Part shown: piece by piece, positions 48,901 to 62,938 of the stretch
How the letters are laid out: every line of letters begins with the position of its first letter
Position numbering within the stretch: position 1 is the first letter of the stretch
Assembly (NCBI RefSeq): GCF_051020975.1
Contig: NC_135033.1
Location: 11,497,501 to 11,561,500, forward strand
Length of the DNA stretch: 64,000 bases
Direction: 5' to 3'
DNA from: Osmia lignaria lignaria
Lineage: Eukaryota > Arthropoda > Insecta > Hymenoptera > Megachilidae
The notes under the pieces: generated by a model
Databases searched by the model: none
Told to the model about the DNA's origin: nothing
What the model saw: the letters and a program-made list of their open reading frames with translations, nothing else
Translations under genes and position numbers: made by a program

Positions 48901-51900
48901 CATATGAATCAGAAAACGTGCTCGAATCACGAATTCAATGATCAATAAAGGGATTAATCTCACCCTCACAAAAGTCTGTAAAATCACAACCGAAAGGATA
49001 GATCTCGTAAAGGTAGCACGAAACAAACTCATTCAGCTTAACGAGCTGAAATTTTACTGCTTCATTACGAGGCGAGCCAATACGTGGTCCGCTCGTATCC
49101 CTCCGTTATCTAATCCTCCGTTTATTTTCCCGTTGAACCAGCAGGAAAAGATCTCCGACCTGGCTTTAAATCATCCAGGATAATTTCACCGCTAATCTTT
49201 ACAACGCCAGTAAAACAACAATTCACAGCGGAAGTACGGCACGGTTGACGGGTCGAATTAATAACACGAGAAGCCTGTTCTCATTCTGCCGAGATATACA
49301 AGGAAATACTTAATGTCCTTTCGCGTACGGCACCGCGCGACGCGTGTCCGCGCATCCTCGAGAGGACACCCGGAACTGCAATAACGCGATGCGAGGAACG
49401 TGCACGGGGACAGAGAGGGAATCTAAGCTTCGTCGATGATGTATCGCCGCTGGGATTACCAGTACGTAACACAGGGCTCGGGTTAAAGGGCCCCACTTTA
49501 CTCTCGCCATTCGAATACGTATCCACGAACGTGCGCTGGCATATGTACCCTCTAATTATTATTAATCTCGCATGCTGCACATTATTTTACCTACCGATCC
49601 TGGCATTCGAAATATTCTTACAGTACTTTGTTTAGAAGTTTAATTATCGTTTAAGATTTATTTTGGGTGGTTTATTATCCCTCGGACGGCAGACCATGGA
49701 GAGAGTCCTAATTTTAATGTGACTTCGTGTTTCATATTATTTTCGTTTAAGATTTATATATTTAACTTTAGGTATGTATGCGTTTTGCAAGTTTGGGTTT
49801 CGATCGACCCAGATTCCGCTGTTCAAGGGTTAAAGGAAATTTCGCGTTCAAGTTGGAAATTTCTAGGGTAGTTCTAAATTTTTAACGATGGCTCGTATAT
49901 TAGAATTTTCCTGGAACTTTTCAAAGCGGAAATTTTATATTTCTTTCTCTATAAATCATACTATATGAATTCAGATCGTTGCACCCTTCTCGTTGTAAGA
50001 TTTCAATAGAACTTTACGATTCGCGTTACATTTTTGAACAATTTTTTGCAAAGTTTCAGAAAAGTAAGATAACGCGGGCGTTCATAAAAATCGATCCAAC
50101 TTCAATACTTTTCGATCTAGATTTATCGTTCCTCCTCGCGGAACGATCGACGATAATATAAATGTAAAGTGGATCGAAGATTATCGAACAAGCGTGGAGA
50201 AACTGCATCAGAAATTCAAACTGAAATCCCCTGATAACCTAGTTTTCCACTGCGCGTGGACTTTTCCTATTTTCCATGTATCCTAGTGTATATCTCTATA
50301 CAGACTGATCCATATGACGAAGAATATCGATTTTATCGAAAATATCGACCAACTTACTACACTCGTGTTATCATTTGCAATTTTATTATTTCTTCAAGCA
50401 AACTCTTTGAAATTAACTTAGAAAATTTTAATTTATATCTTAGTGGAAGTTTTGAACGAAGTCCTTTAAAAAATATTAAAAAGTCAGTAAATTTCTCAAA
50501 ATTTCCTCAAGAATTAATAACATTTTATATTTAACATTGAAATTCTCTGTACGTTCAATTTCGATTGCACAGAGTTTTCATAATATCCTTATTTCGATGA
50601 AACCACACGGTCGGCGGGCCGATTTCATGAATCGTCTAGTAAACGCTAGCAATTCCGCTGGTATCGCGTTTCGGGGGATGGCGAACGCGAAACGAGGGTC
50701 AACCAGTTTCTTGGCGAGCGTCCGATTTTGCGCAACCCCCTAAAACTAACGATAACGAGTGACATACGAGTGGCTTTTTTTCCCCTCTCCGTTATCTCTC
50801 CAACAATTTCACCCTCTATCTCCCCATGCTCTCTGTCTCATTTTATTCCTTCAAAACGCGTCATCTAGAAGATACCTCTGCCGATAATATTTCTCTTAAT
50901 CCCTTCAGCCGCGTTATGATATTTCGAAAAGAACGAAAAGCTGCTGCTTCTTTTCGGTTTTTTTGTTTGCACATTCAACGAACGTCTATACGATACACTG
51001 TACGCTTCTCGCGTTTTATGACTACGTTCTTTTTTGGCTCTGTGCACCCTTTAACTCCGCCCATCCTGTCCACCCCCCCACCCCCCTGCACCTCTTTTTG
51101 TTTCTCTTTGAAAACTCTTTATAGGACTTCAAGCTATGCACCTTTTTACTCTCTGAAAACTCTGTTCCCTTTTCTGTGACGCTCTTTACTACGCGTACCA
51201 CTCTGATTCTAAAGCTCCTCGTGTTTCTTTCGATGACCTAAAATTCCTTCCACTCAGCCGATCCTGTATGCGTGCACCCCATTTCGCGTACCTTTCCAAG
51301 TTTCTGATACAAGGCCAAAACAGTACCCGTTTCTATCGTGCTCTCAACGTACATACTTTCCATTGTTATAAAATATCAGAGTAGTGGAAAAATCAGTGAA
51401 GGGAACAACAACGATGAGAGGGAATTGGTAATGAAAATTCGGTTCGGATTAATTGCGAGAGCGAACGGCAGGGGTGGAAATGAACGATACTCCGTTTAAG
51501 TGTATTTTAATTAATCCGGGCGTAATGAAGCGGGCCACGAGCCGCGGCAGCTTCCTCGACATATTTTTAGGCGAGCAGCCGGTCGGTGTAATGTAATCGG
51601 GCGAAACTCAAGGCGCCGTTTAATTAGCCTCCGGCGATAATAAAGCACCGTATAATGCCTTTCCATTCGTACACGGTAATCGGCCGCGGAAATCTGCCTC
51701 CAGCTTACTGCGGATTAACCGAGCGAAAATGTTTCGTATTAACCGAGGATTTTAGTGCTTCTAAGAGTTCTGAATGACTGTATTGGTAGAGTGTTTTTCG
51801 AAGAATAAGCGGCAGGCCAAGATACAAGTTTTTGACTATTTGGAAATTTGTTTGCTCGATAATATGGGAAAGAAAGACAATCGAAAACATTCCCCTTCAA

Positions 51901-52612
51901 TCTCTTCCTTTATTTCACTCAGCAATGAAATCACTTCGCTACAAAGAGAAAGCAATCAACCGCCTCATCGCAGTGGATTCTCGACCAAACAAAAATCGAA
52001 CAACCTCTCTCCTTCGACCCTTTCTCAAACTCCCTTTCCCATTACCCAACGTTTCCGATGGAAAATCCAGCTGTAACCTCGCCGCAAAAACCCTCAAACG
52101 AAACACACCTGAACACTTTAACTTCGTTCTCCATTTCTTTTACTAAAGACGAAAACAAGGAATAGTTTGAAATTTGGAAAATATTTGAAATCGTAACTCG
52201 GAATTATAGTGTCGATTATGTATTTATCGACAAAAGCATACATGAATTCATTACGAAATTATGATTTCTATTAATAGCAACATCGACCCCAGAGATTAGT
52301 AATGAACAATTAATACGACAAATAAATACTGGAATATTGAAGTAGTTTTCAAACTACAATGTACTCTTCAAAAATAAATTTCAATTTCTCTTATCGTTTT
52401 ATGATAAAAATAAAACGAAATTGCGTCTTGAAAATTCAGCAAAGAATTCAAGCCGATTTTATTCTCCGAAGACTTTTCCTTTATCCCAGGAAAATTCCTG
52501 TTTTCTTCAAAAAATTCAGAAACGGAAGGAAATCTTTGACGCGTCGTCGAATCCTGCCACGAATATCGCGCAAGTCTCGTCGATATTTCAGTTCTCTAAA
52601 CAAGCGAAAAAG

Positions 52613-52633
52613 AGGAAGAGAGAGAGAGAGAGA
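52613..52633. repeat. (GA)n microsatellite
   Basis: Short purine dinucleotide run in the 16.9 kb syntrophin intron. Confidence 0.85.
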
Positions 52634-55010
52634 AAAAAGACGACGAGCTTTGTTCGTTCGACGACGCCAGTCCGTTATTGTTCCCCGTGGAATTCATTAG
52701 AGAAATCCAATTTACAATAGCACGATCGACGAGCAGACCAAGCAGCCATATACACGAGGGGCGTTAATTAGTCCGTAGGCGCCTTGTTTGCCCGTCGTGA
52801 TTTACCGGCTGTTCGTCCAACGACTCGGTTCGTTCTCATATTATTTAATAAACGATCCACGTCCCGGATATTCCCCGCCACTTCCGGGCTGGATAATCCC
52901 GTGGAACAGGTCGACCGTTGAACGGTTTATGGATGTTGCCTGGTAAACGTTACGTTCCTTGTTGCTACGCTGATTAGCAGTTCGTATAAATTCTATCCCG
53001 CGTTATCAAGGATCATTTTCGCGACGATTATCATAAAATCTCGACGGCACGATTTTATCAACTCTATTTTGTTGATTCGCGACAACGAGTATCTACGAGA
53101 GATTCGTTGCTAATTACAAGAGTGAGTTAGAGCGCGTACGCTCGAGCATGGTGTAATCCAGATCGACCGACTAATAAAGCACGGTATGCTAGAAATTTAG
53201 TAGACATCGTGCTGCGGTGTAATCCCGCCCCGATTGGCTTGTAGAGTTGCCTACAATGAAGCCAAAATTACGATGAAATTTCTCGACTAATCGTGGCTGA
53301 TAACCGCGGTGGGATAAGTGTAATAAAATTTACAATTATTATATTTATCACCAGACATAAATAATTTAGAAAGACAATCCAGTCCCATTGGAAAGTCGAA
53401 CAAACCGCGTGCACTGTGTATACAATGTAACATACAACGTCAAATGCAGGGCTGTCAGAAACAATGACAACTCGCAATAACGCGTGATTCCAAGGTAAAC
53501 TAAATTCATTTCAAACAGATTACCATTCAGCGTCGTAATTTCAAGCCACTTTGAAAAATTCAATCCTTCGCCTGTCAGAACGTTCCGTTTCAAAAGCGGC
53601 TTTCGAGCCGCGTGAACTGTGCGCTCGTTTCGAAACGGGGAGGAAATGTAGTTTCTATGAAAGTGAGGGTTACGCTTCGCGAAGTTGAACAGTTTCTCCG
53701 CAGCGATTCGTACGTTTACGAACGGTGTACCGAGCAAGGTGAACAAATTCAGCCTGTCGCGATTAATCGTTCCGTGGATCGATCGGATGGAAAAGAGGGT
53801 GAAATACCGGAGGGGGCGGGGACGGGGTATTGTCGCTCCGTGTCCAGCCTGCAACCCCCGGCCGGTTATTCGAAATCCGATTTTCAGGCTTTGCTCGGAC
53901 AAAGTCGTCGGATCGTTACGCGTTCGTCAATTGCCGCTCGTTAGAGGCCCGTTCGATTGCCGTCGATATTAACTGATTATTCGCGCGGACCGTTTTCACA
54001 CACGTAGCCGCTTTTGTTTCGCGCCACGTCAGGCAGTCTAGCCGGTCTGAAGCGAAATTTTCGAATGAACACAAAGGGCCACGACGATTGCTCGGACGCG
54101 ATTTTGCGGCGACGAGGCTAAATGGATCATCGATTCGGTGATTAAGAAAATTGAAATAAACAAAGGTCTACTCGAAACCCTGGAAAACCGACGGCGAAGG
54201 GATTAATTAGAAAAATGAAGAGGGTATAATTTCTTCGTTGCGTACAAACGGTGGATGAGTAGGTTAAAAGGGTTATCGAGTGAAGAGGGATGAATGGGGG
54301 AGGAAAAAAACAGGGCAATTTCGTCGATTCACTTACAGCTAGCTCGACCGATCGACTGATTAAACGGACTTGGAAGTTAATCGCCTTTCGATCGATCCTT
54401 CTCTAATTTTCATTCACTCCGTTCGCGAGGGGCGGCCGGTGTTTCGCATGCACGATTTTTCATTTCCAGAACGGACACGAATACGATTTCGAGCCAGCGA
54501 TCTGTGATGCGTGTATGCGTCCTGATTACGAGATTTATTTGACGATCGACTAAAAACGGGACACCGTTCGGTGTACACACACCCATACACGTACCCTGGC
54601 AACAATAATTACTCGACGCTGTAGTTTGCACTCTCAGCGCTAGCCCCCTGTACGTCCGTCAGTCCGTTACCCTTTTGCTCCCGTTCAGCAATCGCATTAC
54701 GCTTGAAATTAATCTCGAGCATCCGCAAAAGCGATCCACTTCGCGCTAGTAATCGCTCGTCGACAAACAAACGCGATAAACTCGCGTAATCCAGCGCGAT
54801 AAACTCCGCTTGACAATCTGAAAAGCTGCGTTGCGCACGATATTACAGGACAATTCCTGATCTCGCATTTCTATCGTTTTATTTATCGATCAGCAGTATT
54901 TATAAATGGTTATAAAGATAATGGTTGATTTCGTTTATTCGTTCGTTTAATCGTATCTCGCGGCAACGACGGATATTGCTTGATTATTGCTCGGGATCTT
55001 CAAACACACG

Positions 55011-55032
55011 CTGCCTAGAGATCTCTAGGCAG
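55011..55032. repeat. 22-bp perfect palindrome
   Basis: CTGCCTAGAG is followed directly by its exact reverse complement, with no spacer. It is far longer than expected at a given site by chance, and nothing else nearby suggests a mobile element end. Confidence 0.9.
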
Positions 55033-56905
55033 ACAGATATTCGAACACCCCGCGGGACAGTTGTCGAGGAGGACGAGGGGGCGAGAGGGTACAGCATAGC
55101 AGCAATCAGGTACGTTAATGCCAATCAATTATGTGTTGGGAACATCGTGCACCCCTCGTTCTCCCACCAGCTGGCTACCTTCGTTTAGGAATCTGTTGGG
55201 TTTATCGATACGCACTCTGCTGGGTATATTAGTTATCGATCTATCCCAGTGAATCCTGAGTCGATAGGCTAGATTGGGGCTCGCTGGGCGACTATCAACA
55301 CTGCGGTGATCGGTCATTTTACCTCCTACATTTACACTAAGGATACATTTAGTGCTCTGAATTTTCTTAACAATTAAATCAAATGTTTTCAACAATTTCA
55401 ATCCTATCGTCTTAATTAACCGTTTAGACGCAACGATTTTATCCAAGCGTATTTTCCTCAACAAGACGTGCATCAATTAATTAACGTTAATTTCCAACAA
55501 GTTGTTAGCTATTTCACGCTCCAGCCTGTGTGTAATTCAATTACCCTTAACAACACGAATTTACAACGCCCTTAAACCCTAAGTATTCGCCCAGAAAATC
55601 GGTACCAAGAACGATTACATACCAGGTACAACGTGTAATCACATTATCGCGAGCGTTTTATCAATCTCTGTCAAACACCTCGAACCCTTCCATCCCGGCG
55701 AGCTACACTGCAACATAATCAACCGTCTATCGATTACAACCCACCAATTTCACCCGCCTAGTGGCAACAAAAATCCAGCCTACTCGTTAACATAATTCCG
55801 ACAGACGTCTTTACGAAATAATTTACCCCGACGATCAATCTTCTTATCGTTGCACGGCTAATTCCAGCCTGTGTCTGTTATGTATTCGAAGAAACGTCGA
55901 CCCTTGTCTGAAAGGGATTGCAACGAAAAGGTACGATGTTAATTGCAAGCGCGAATGCGAGGAATATAAGTAAAATAAAAGAGGATTCCCGATCGGTTTA
56001 TTCCCTCCGTTGTAGTCGCGTTAAGACAGAGGCTACAAATCAGCAAGATTTGTCCTCGAACGGGCTCGAAATGCGACGAAAGCCTGTAATTAACGATCCT
56101 CGATCGTTCCGGATAATTAAGCCGCAAGTTCGCGACAATTAGTCTGGCAACGTACAGACTTGCCTCTTCGCGTGTACCAATTACCATTCAGGAATCCCCT
56201 CGACATCAGCGAAAGTTCGCAACAGAGTGGAAAGGAACATTCGACCCCTTTCTAGCCGATCTGAAAGTTCTATTATCCGTCAGACACGCGTCTTCGCCTT
56301 TCGGAATATATTCGAGGAACGACGCCAGTTAAGAACCGTTCTCGCGTCTCGAAACGCTTCCGCTCGCGTTTTCAGGATTCTCGTAAATTGCCGGTACGCT
56401 CATGTGGGCTGGCTGTCGAGAGGACCCCGTCACTTCTCCATCAGAGCGAAACTACTCGCGAAAGAGCAGTCTCAGCCTATCAGATTCTCGAATGCGAAGA
56501 AAACGCTCGAATAGCAGATGCTCGCTTTCCATTCCGTTCCCCCCTATTCTACCCGTTCATGCCTCTCCGCTCTTTTCAATATCGCTCCGTCTACTTTCCT
56601 CCGATTTTCTTCATTGCACTCTCGTCCTAAGGATTTCTTACCTACAACTCCAACTCCCCTACTTCTTTACTAGCCCCCGTTTTATTTTCCATCCTTCAAT
56701 CACGTCCGCATTCCCCTTTCTTTTTTTTTTCTTAGATTAGCTCCATCTTTGTATTTCTGCTTTTATCTCGAGTTCGTTATTCTCTGTACCTCTGTTCTTC
56801 ATTTGCCTCATTATTTCCTACCTGTCTCCTTCTTGTTCAATTCTTTCGACTTTTCTAATACACGAAAGTTTGGAAGATCGAAAGTTCGAGTATCGTTCCA
56901 CTTAC

Positions 56906-57114
56906 CTGAAGACAGTGTCTCCTGGCGAGCCAGCCGATGTGTTGTAGCTGCGGCGGATCTGGAAGTGCGGAAGCTAATCGCAACGCCTTCAAGGTGAGAG
57001 CTGCCAGAGCCGAGTGAAGAGCGTTGAACCAGACGTTCGCTTCGGCGTTGTCAGCGGCCCTCAACCAACATTCGTGCACCCCATCCGGTGAATGCAGTTC
57101 CAGGATTCGTCCCT
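56906..57114 (-). CDS. Syn1: Syntrophin exon: second half of split PH1 and start of PH2
   Basis: A TTTCAG acceptor leaves two bases (AG) of a split codon, then GRILELHSPDGVHECWLRAA and DNAEANVWFNALHSALAAL. An Ala/Leu/Pro linker follows, then LQHIGWLARRHCLQ and a GTAAGT donor in phase 0. It matches Drosophila Syn1-type 'RCLELHSPDGxHxCxLRAxDxAEAxVWFNALHSA'. The preceding exon must end one base into a codon; none fitting was found up to 64000. Confidence 0.94.
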
Positions 57115-57894
57115 CTGAAACAAATCAAAGCAAAAATGTTAGAAAAAAGAACGAAGAAAATTCAAAGGGAAAATTATCGAAAGACGACCGTGTAAAAAGT
57201 AACGAAGAAGAAAGTAGAGGAGTCTTATTAGCTCCTTTCAATCATCTAATTTTCCAGCAAGGTTCACGCAAGAAAACGCAAAGGAACGACAAGTTTGGCA
57301 GACTCGTTCCGCGTCTGAAGCAACCCCTTGAAGAAGCACGAATCCCTTTCAACGAAGTCGAGCTCATCCTCCCCCGTAGCCTCTTGTAATATCCCTTTTC
57401 GAGGCAGACGGCTAGCCAGCAGGGGGCTATCAGGTTTCGGACTTAATAGTTTTCGCATCACGAGCCGGGCAACATTATAAAGGCGTCATATAACTTCGTG
57501 AGTGGATGACAACTCAATTTCAACTTCGGCCTGACGTTCCTCGCGTGCATCCCACGAACCTGACTCGCTAATTTCTAAGCGAGGGTATCGTAAGTACGCG
57601 ATGAAAGCGTAACTTATCTAAAAATGAATCCAACTTAATAATTCACGGTTGCTTAACGAAACATCTCGAAGCTCGAAACGATCAATTTTTATAAAATCGT
57701 TTTGATAATTAAAATTATCAACGATCTAAGAAAAGAAACTAGTTGAAGTCTTAAAGAACGTTCAACGACCCTTCGCTCTGTCAATGTTCTCAGTCAAATT
57801 CCTGGCGCGATTAAGGGCAACGGGACAACATCGTCGAAATATTTTCCACGCGTTCATCTCTGCTTCGCAAACACCAACTTTCCTTCCCAGAGAA

Positions 57895-57912
57895 AGAGAG
57901 AGAGAGAGAGAG
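57895..57912. repeat. (GA)n microsatellite
   Basis: Uninterrupted GA dinucleotides in the upstream syntrophin intron. Confidence 0.85.
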
Positions 57913-60817
57913 AACAGCGTCGGGTTAACTGACGCTCCCTTTCGCTAGCCCCCTTTGGCTCTCGCTGCAACAACACCCCTCGATCCCCCGAGGGCTGGTA
58001 ACGTTCGTTATCGCTTAAAAGTGTGGAAGAGAAACGAACGTGGAAGTGGATACTTTGTATAAGAGACGGCGGACGTTTGTTACCGCTGCTTTCGCTGCCT
58101 GTCTTCTGCTTCGCCGTTTCAAACCAACCCCGAACCCTCCCCTAAAGAGGAAACCGGATACGGCACGGTGTTTAGACGATCTCGACGCGGCCGCATTTAG
58201 CATATGGTTTCGGTATCGCGTGCTTTTAACTCCGTTCGTATACACAAACCTCTCTGAAACGTTATCTACCGTGTTTTATTCTTTGTTTTTGTTTATATAA
58301 AACAAAACCCTTTTTGGGCTTGGGTTTGAGATCCGATACGAGGGAAGCCGATGGAGAGAAATATTTTTCTGACGATTGAATTTTATTGAAATAATTTTTA
58401 TTTACCGTTTTGCGATCTTTCCAATTTTATCTCCGATAAAGACCAATCCCCGGAAGATGGGTTAACGATTCATCGGTAAATTGTCGTTTCAAAGCATCGG
58501 TAGTATACCGGATGGAGAAAACCCTCGGGAATCTTAGAGTTGGAAATACGAGAGCTCGTTAAAGCGAAGCTGGGCTCATCGTCTCGAAGACGATCCGGCC
58601 GCGTTCGTCAAACGGGCCTCGTTTAATTGCTCGCGACGGACGCATCGTCGAGACATAGAGTTCGTTTAATTAGCGAAATAACCAACGGCGTCGTTAACTC
58701 GGCTACCATCCGCCTATCCATACGTCAGCTTTTCAACGTGACCCGGTAATCTCGCTTCCGGTGTTGTGTATCCGCGCGTAATTTGCCTGCCTTTGATCAG
58801 CCATCCGTTCTAGCCAGCAAAACCGACCACCACCACCGACGCCGTCATCCTAGATCCTTTGTTTCTGACCGATAAGGTTAGTAAATTAGAGGGTTGACGG
58901 CAGAAAAAAAAAGTCTAGAACGATAGATCCTCCGCCACCTTGAAACACTCTTCCCCTCCGAGTTTCCCGGGATTTTTCTCTTCCCGGTTTCGAGACGGTA
59001 AAAAGATTTACGACGACCCTTTTCTACCGACCAACGACTTTAATTCAAATTTCCTGTTGCTGCTTCCCTTTATTCTCTCCCACCGACACATCCCCTCTAT
59101 CCGATTTTCAACCCTTGTACGTTTCCGTGCTTCCGTTTCCCGCGAGATAAGAGCCCGTGTGTCGCGTTTTATTCAAGAAAGAGGGCGGTTTTAGGGTGGA
59201 GGACAGGAAAGGGGTGGAGCTTAGAGGGTGGTTATCGATCGTAAATCGATCAATGCGTTGGTACAACAAATTTAGAGAATTTGAGTTTCAAATTTTTCCA
59301 CTGTCTTTGGGCGGAATTGATTTCTTACTGAATTAGATCTTCACCCTTATTTTTAAAAAGGATCTTATTTTGCCTCCTTCGTTTCTCTCAGAAATATAAT
59401 TCTTTTTCTTCAAACAATTCCTTTAATTTCACGTCCATTTACCTCCGGTCTTCTTTCTTGATTCTCCCTCAACGTTCTTACTTGTACATCCCTTTCTTGA
59501 ATTCCTCTTTGCTTCTTCTCAAGAACCGCTCGCTCCTCTCGGCCGTATCTTCAACTTTAATGACAGTCTGGTCGTCCACGAGACGCGTCGTTAAACGTGA
59601 CTCCATCCGCGCATTTCACCAGCTTCTTTTCTCTTTATCCGACCGGCATTCGACGCTGCAGAATGGCAGCGCGTTTGGTTTCGTGTTTCTCCGGCAGCCA
59701 GCTACACCCAGCGTCTGACCAATCGCCAGTGTCTTCTACTTCGCGAAGAAAACCACGTAACCGAGCACCTTTGTTGCCTCGCGACAAACCAGACGATAAG
59801 CTTGAGAAATCGACACTCGGCTCTTTCACTATTTCCTCGTCGCTTTCGACTCTCTCGTCTTCACTTTACGACCTACGTTTTAGTACAACGTTTCTACTTG
59901 AAATACAGATTCATTTTTCACCCCCTTTATTGAAGTATTTGTTCGGTAAAGTTTGGTTTCTTTCATTCCCTGCAATTTGGATAATTATTTCTCGCGAGAA
60001 GAGCTTCTGACAAATAAATCTTCCGGATTCTAATTTCAATAACAAAAAGCAATGCCACTGTTTAAAGTTGAATAAATTCGAAGATGGAAAAGAAAACAAT
60101 TCACTCGTTCCGAATAAAAGCAACACGGTTATCCAGATAACGGGATATCTATACCCCGGTTATAATTCCGCCATAAATTTCGCGGACGCTTAATTTCGAG
60201 CCTCTCTCCTTTGGCGGAAACGCGAAATTCGTTCGGGGGCCACTCAACCGGCTCGACCGGATCCGAATTTCCGCGCAAACGGTGCGGAAAAGCGGTCGAC
60301 AGAAAAATTTTGCCCGGCGTGTCGAGCAGATTTCGAGAGGGCCAACTTTTTAATTCGCCGTTTCCCCCTCACGCGAATTCGCGAAAACGTTTCTACCATC
60401 ATCCAGAGGAAACTTGCCACGAGTGTCCTCTCGGTTATGCCGAAATTTTCGTTCAAACTGTTCGAAATTCCGCCTTCCCGCAGGTTCATTTTTCGACGAG
60501 TATGCTCTTTGCATTTCGCGGTCGAACAGTTTCCAAAGTGTATTAAACGAATGTACGCACAGAGGATCCTAAACTTTTTCTATCATTCCATTTCACGTTT
60601 CTCTTTCATTCATTTTCATAAATTTAAGAGAGTAATGAATCACTGCGTACAAAACGGCTGTCTCGTCGTTGTCATTCACCGCTGTCATTCTTTTCCTTGA
60701 AATAATAGAATGGATGGGTTTCTGTGGCAATGAGAACCGACACGTCTAAGCTCGAGAAGAGGAAGAAAGCTTTTTCGGTAAATCCCCGTTATCCTCTTCT
60801 CTCTTTGTCTTCTTTGC

Positions 60818-60834
60818 TTTTTTTTTTTTTTTTT
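60818..60834. repeat. Poly(T) tract
   Basis: Seventeen T bases in the upstream syntrophin intron. Confidence 0.9.
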
Positions 60835-62938
60835 AATCCGTTAAAAGGATGAGCCGAGGGCGAAGAACGAAATCGATTTCTAGCGGCGAGTTACGGATGC
60901 TAGTTCTGGCAAATCTGAGAATTGAATTCCTTGAATTCCTTCGAATGTTCATTGCCTAAGTTTTCGAAGCAAACTTATTTCGGTGGCCTTCTGTTTGCAT
61001 AAGTACAGAGCGTCAAAATTTGGATGAAATTAAACGATATTTAATTATCGTACGTCTGGCTGATCATCCCTATAACTGTCTAGAATTTCCACGTGGTTGT
61101 TTTTTCTCCTTTCCATATTTTCTATGGATTCTTTTGTTAAACGGACAGTATTGAATTTCATAGAAAATTGTTCAGCGACGTACCGTCGTTTCTTTTTATT
61201 GGACAATAAAAAAGCTGTACTAGTCGACAGGCCAATAAAGAATATTCAACTGAATGGATTACGGACAAAGCTATTTCACGATTGTCGATGCTCGATTATT
61301 ATTATTTGTATTTGTTTTATTTGTTTTACTTTTTTTTTTTTTTTTAAATAGCCGCTTCCCTATTCTATTTATCTTTGCGCGTACACGGCGTGTATTGACC
61401 ATTCAGGACAGCTTTGTCCATGGCAATATTGCATTCAGAAAGCAAAGCGCTTTGCGGATAATAATTTTATCGACGTTCTATCGATAAAAGATATTAAAGT
61501 GTCGTTATCATTTGTTTCACTTCGATAAATGCTCAACGATATAATGCATGTGTATTAATGATACATGGAAATAATTGTACTACAAATACACTGTTCAAAC
61601 TGGGTGAAAATAAAAATCAAAAAAGAAACAAATTCAAAGTTTTATGATATTAATTTTTTCCCAACAGAGACAGAGGAAATCCCTAGATTCGCCGCTACTT
61701 TATTTCAACCCCCAATGGTATCATTCCCTTTTACGACGGGAGGGGGAAAAAACGAAGCAGAAGCAGGAGCAACATAGGAACCATGAGATTCTGTAATTCG
61801 TTTCGACGAAGAGGAAATTGTGGGATCTCTGATACCACAAATGTGCATCCCGGCTCCTCCACTTTTAAGGGTTCGCCAACCCTCGACACTGGCTAGTAAG
61901 CAAAGATCATGGTATGACCAATTCGCCATATTATAACAGGGGACGATGAAATTTTAGAAGCTTTACATTATCGTCCCACGGCGAAATGTCACTTTAATTA
62001 ATGCCACTGGGAAACGCAATAAAGATGAGATTATTACTGTACAACATGATACGGTAATAATTGTATTTACGGCGTATCGTTGGTAAAATAGAAACGTTAT
62101 ACGCAACATTTACAGTATGCTGGAAATAACTTATTCGAAACTGAATCGTGGAAAGGAATAATCGAAACACGCGTTAAAAGCATTTCATACGAGACATCGT
62201 AACTTTCAACCGTTTCTCTCGTCGGTGTTCGTTCGTTTTAAAAGCAGCCAGACGTCGGCGAGAAAGGGTAGGAAAAAGAGGTTCATGAGGCATTTGTGAA
62301 GATAATCTGACAATCCTCGGTAAAGGCAGGTATTGCAGGCGCGCGCAGGTGCAACACGCTACGTGCGAGGGTGCAGTTCGTTTCAACCCGGTTGCTGCTC
62401 GTATTCAACACGCTGCCCCGACCTTTCGAAATATCGCAGGCAATTTAGCTCGGTGAAATGAATTGTTGAAACTAGCCCAATTCACGTTGACCATTGTCAC
62501 GCTGTTTCGTTGCTCGCGGGAACGTGTTAATCGTCTCTTTACCGGCAACTCGACGAGCAAATAATTTCATCCTAGCCACTGAGCCAGCAAAATAGTAGAA
62601 AAAGATACCGAGTGCTCTATAAACTATTCAAACTCGAATTTATTAACTATGTCAATGAACGCGATCCTATTTATTTTCATCTCGAATATTTCTCATTTAT
62701 ACTATTGAAAAATATTGAAAAATATAATTAAGTACCATGTTTTTGATTAACAGAAAAACCAATAAAATCTGCGATAATTAGTATTTCTTTGATGCTATAT
62801 TTTTATCCCTCTAGACTGTCGAAACTTATGCGTAGTCCGGATAAATAGACGCGTTTGCAAGTGTTCGCGGGAAAGTAGAAGAGATTGAAGATGAGAGAGG
62901 AGTAACGTCGCAGAAATCCGTCCTTCTACCTAAGCTAC

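Larger units (their letters stand above)
39974..56905 (-). other. Large intron of the syntrophin gene (16.9 kb)
   Basis: No exon or nested gene could be supported. It contains a (GA)n run at 52613-52633, a 22-bp perfect palindrome at 55011-55032, and several CG-rich, TAATTA-rich patches that may be regulatory (for example 47400-47600 and 51480-51720). The longest open frame (201 codons, + strand from 45757) has no recognisable features. Confidence 0.7.
23853..57114 (-). other. Syn1: Gene locus: syntrophin, alpha/beta type (3' five exons)
   Basis: Five - strand exons with matched phases give the last 319 residues. Syntrophins are adaptors that bind dystrophin and dystrobrevin at the membrane and recruit channels, kinases and nitric oxide synthase. 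Visible here are the second half of the split PH1 (GRILELHSPDG, residues 2-12; WFNALHSAL near 28-36), PH2 (QHIGWLARR near 58; ELRLYECAPWSPEAW; PLIATR; HHLRAETRRDLAAWARAIVQGCH in parts), and the syntrophin-unique region (CTWQGKACQLVVNHEDGFTL, KSFDKLKMSADDGARLLWLDFG in parts, CPKPIVFVLHNFLSAK). This fits insect Syn1 (alpha/beta class) rather than the gamma class. The first half of PH1 and the PDZ domain were not found and probably lie past 64000. The gene spans more than 33 kb here, mostly intron. Confidence 0.9.

Noticed and set aside
57264..57461. - strand frame upstream of the syntrophin exon as its missing previous exon
   Set aside because: No syntrophin PDZ or PH1 motif, and the real acceptor at 57115-57116 lies between it and the exon with the wrong phase.
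61705..61929. - strand 74-codon frame ending in a Pro/Val-rich stretch
   Set aside because: Looks mildly protein-like but has no recognisable family, splice sites or neighbouring exons.
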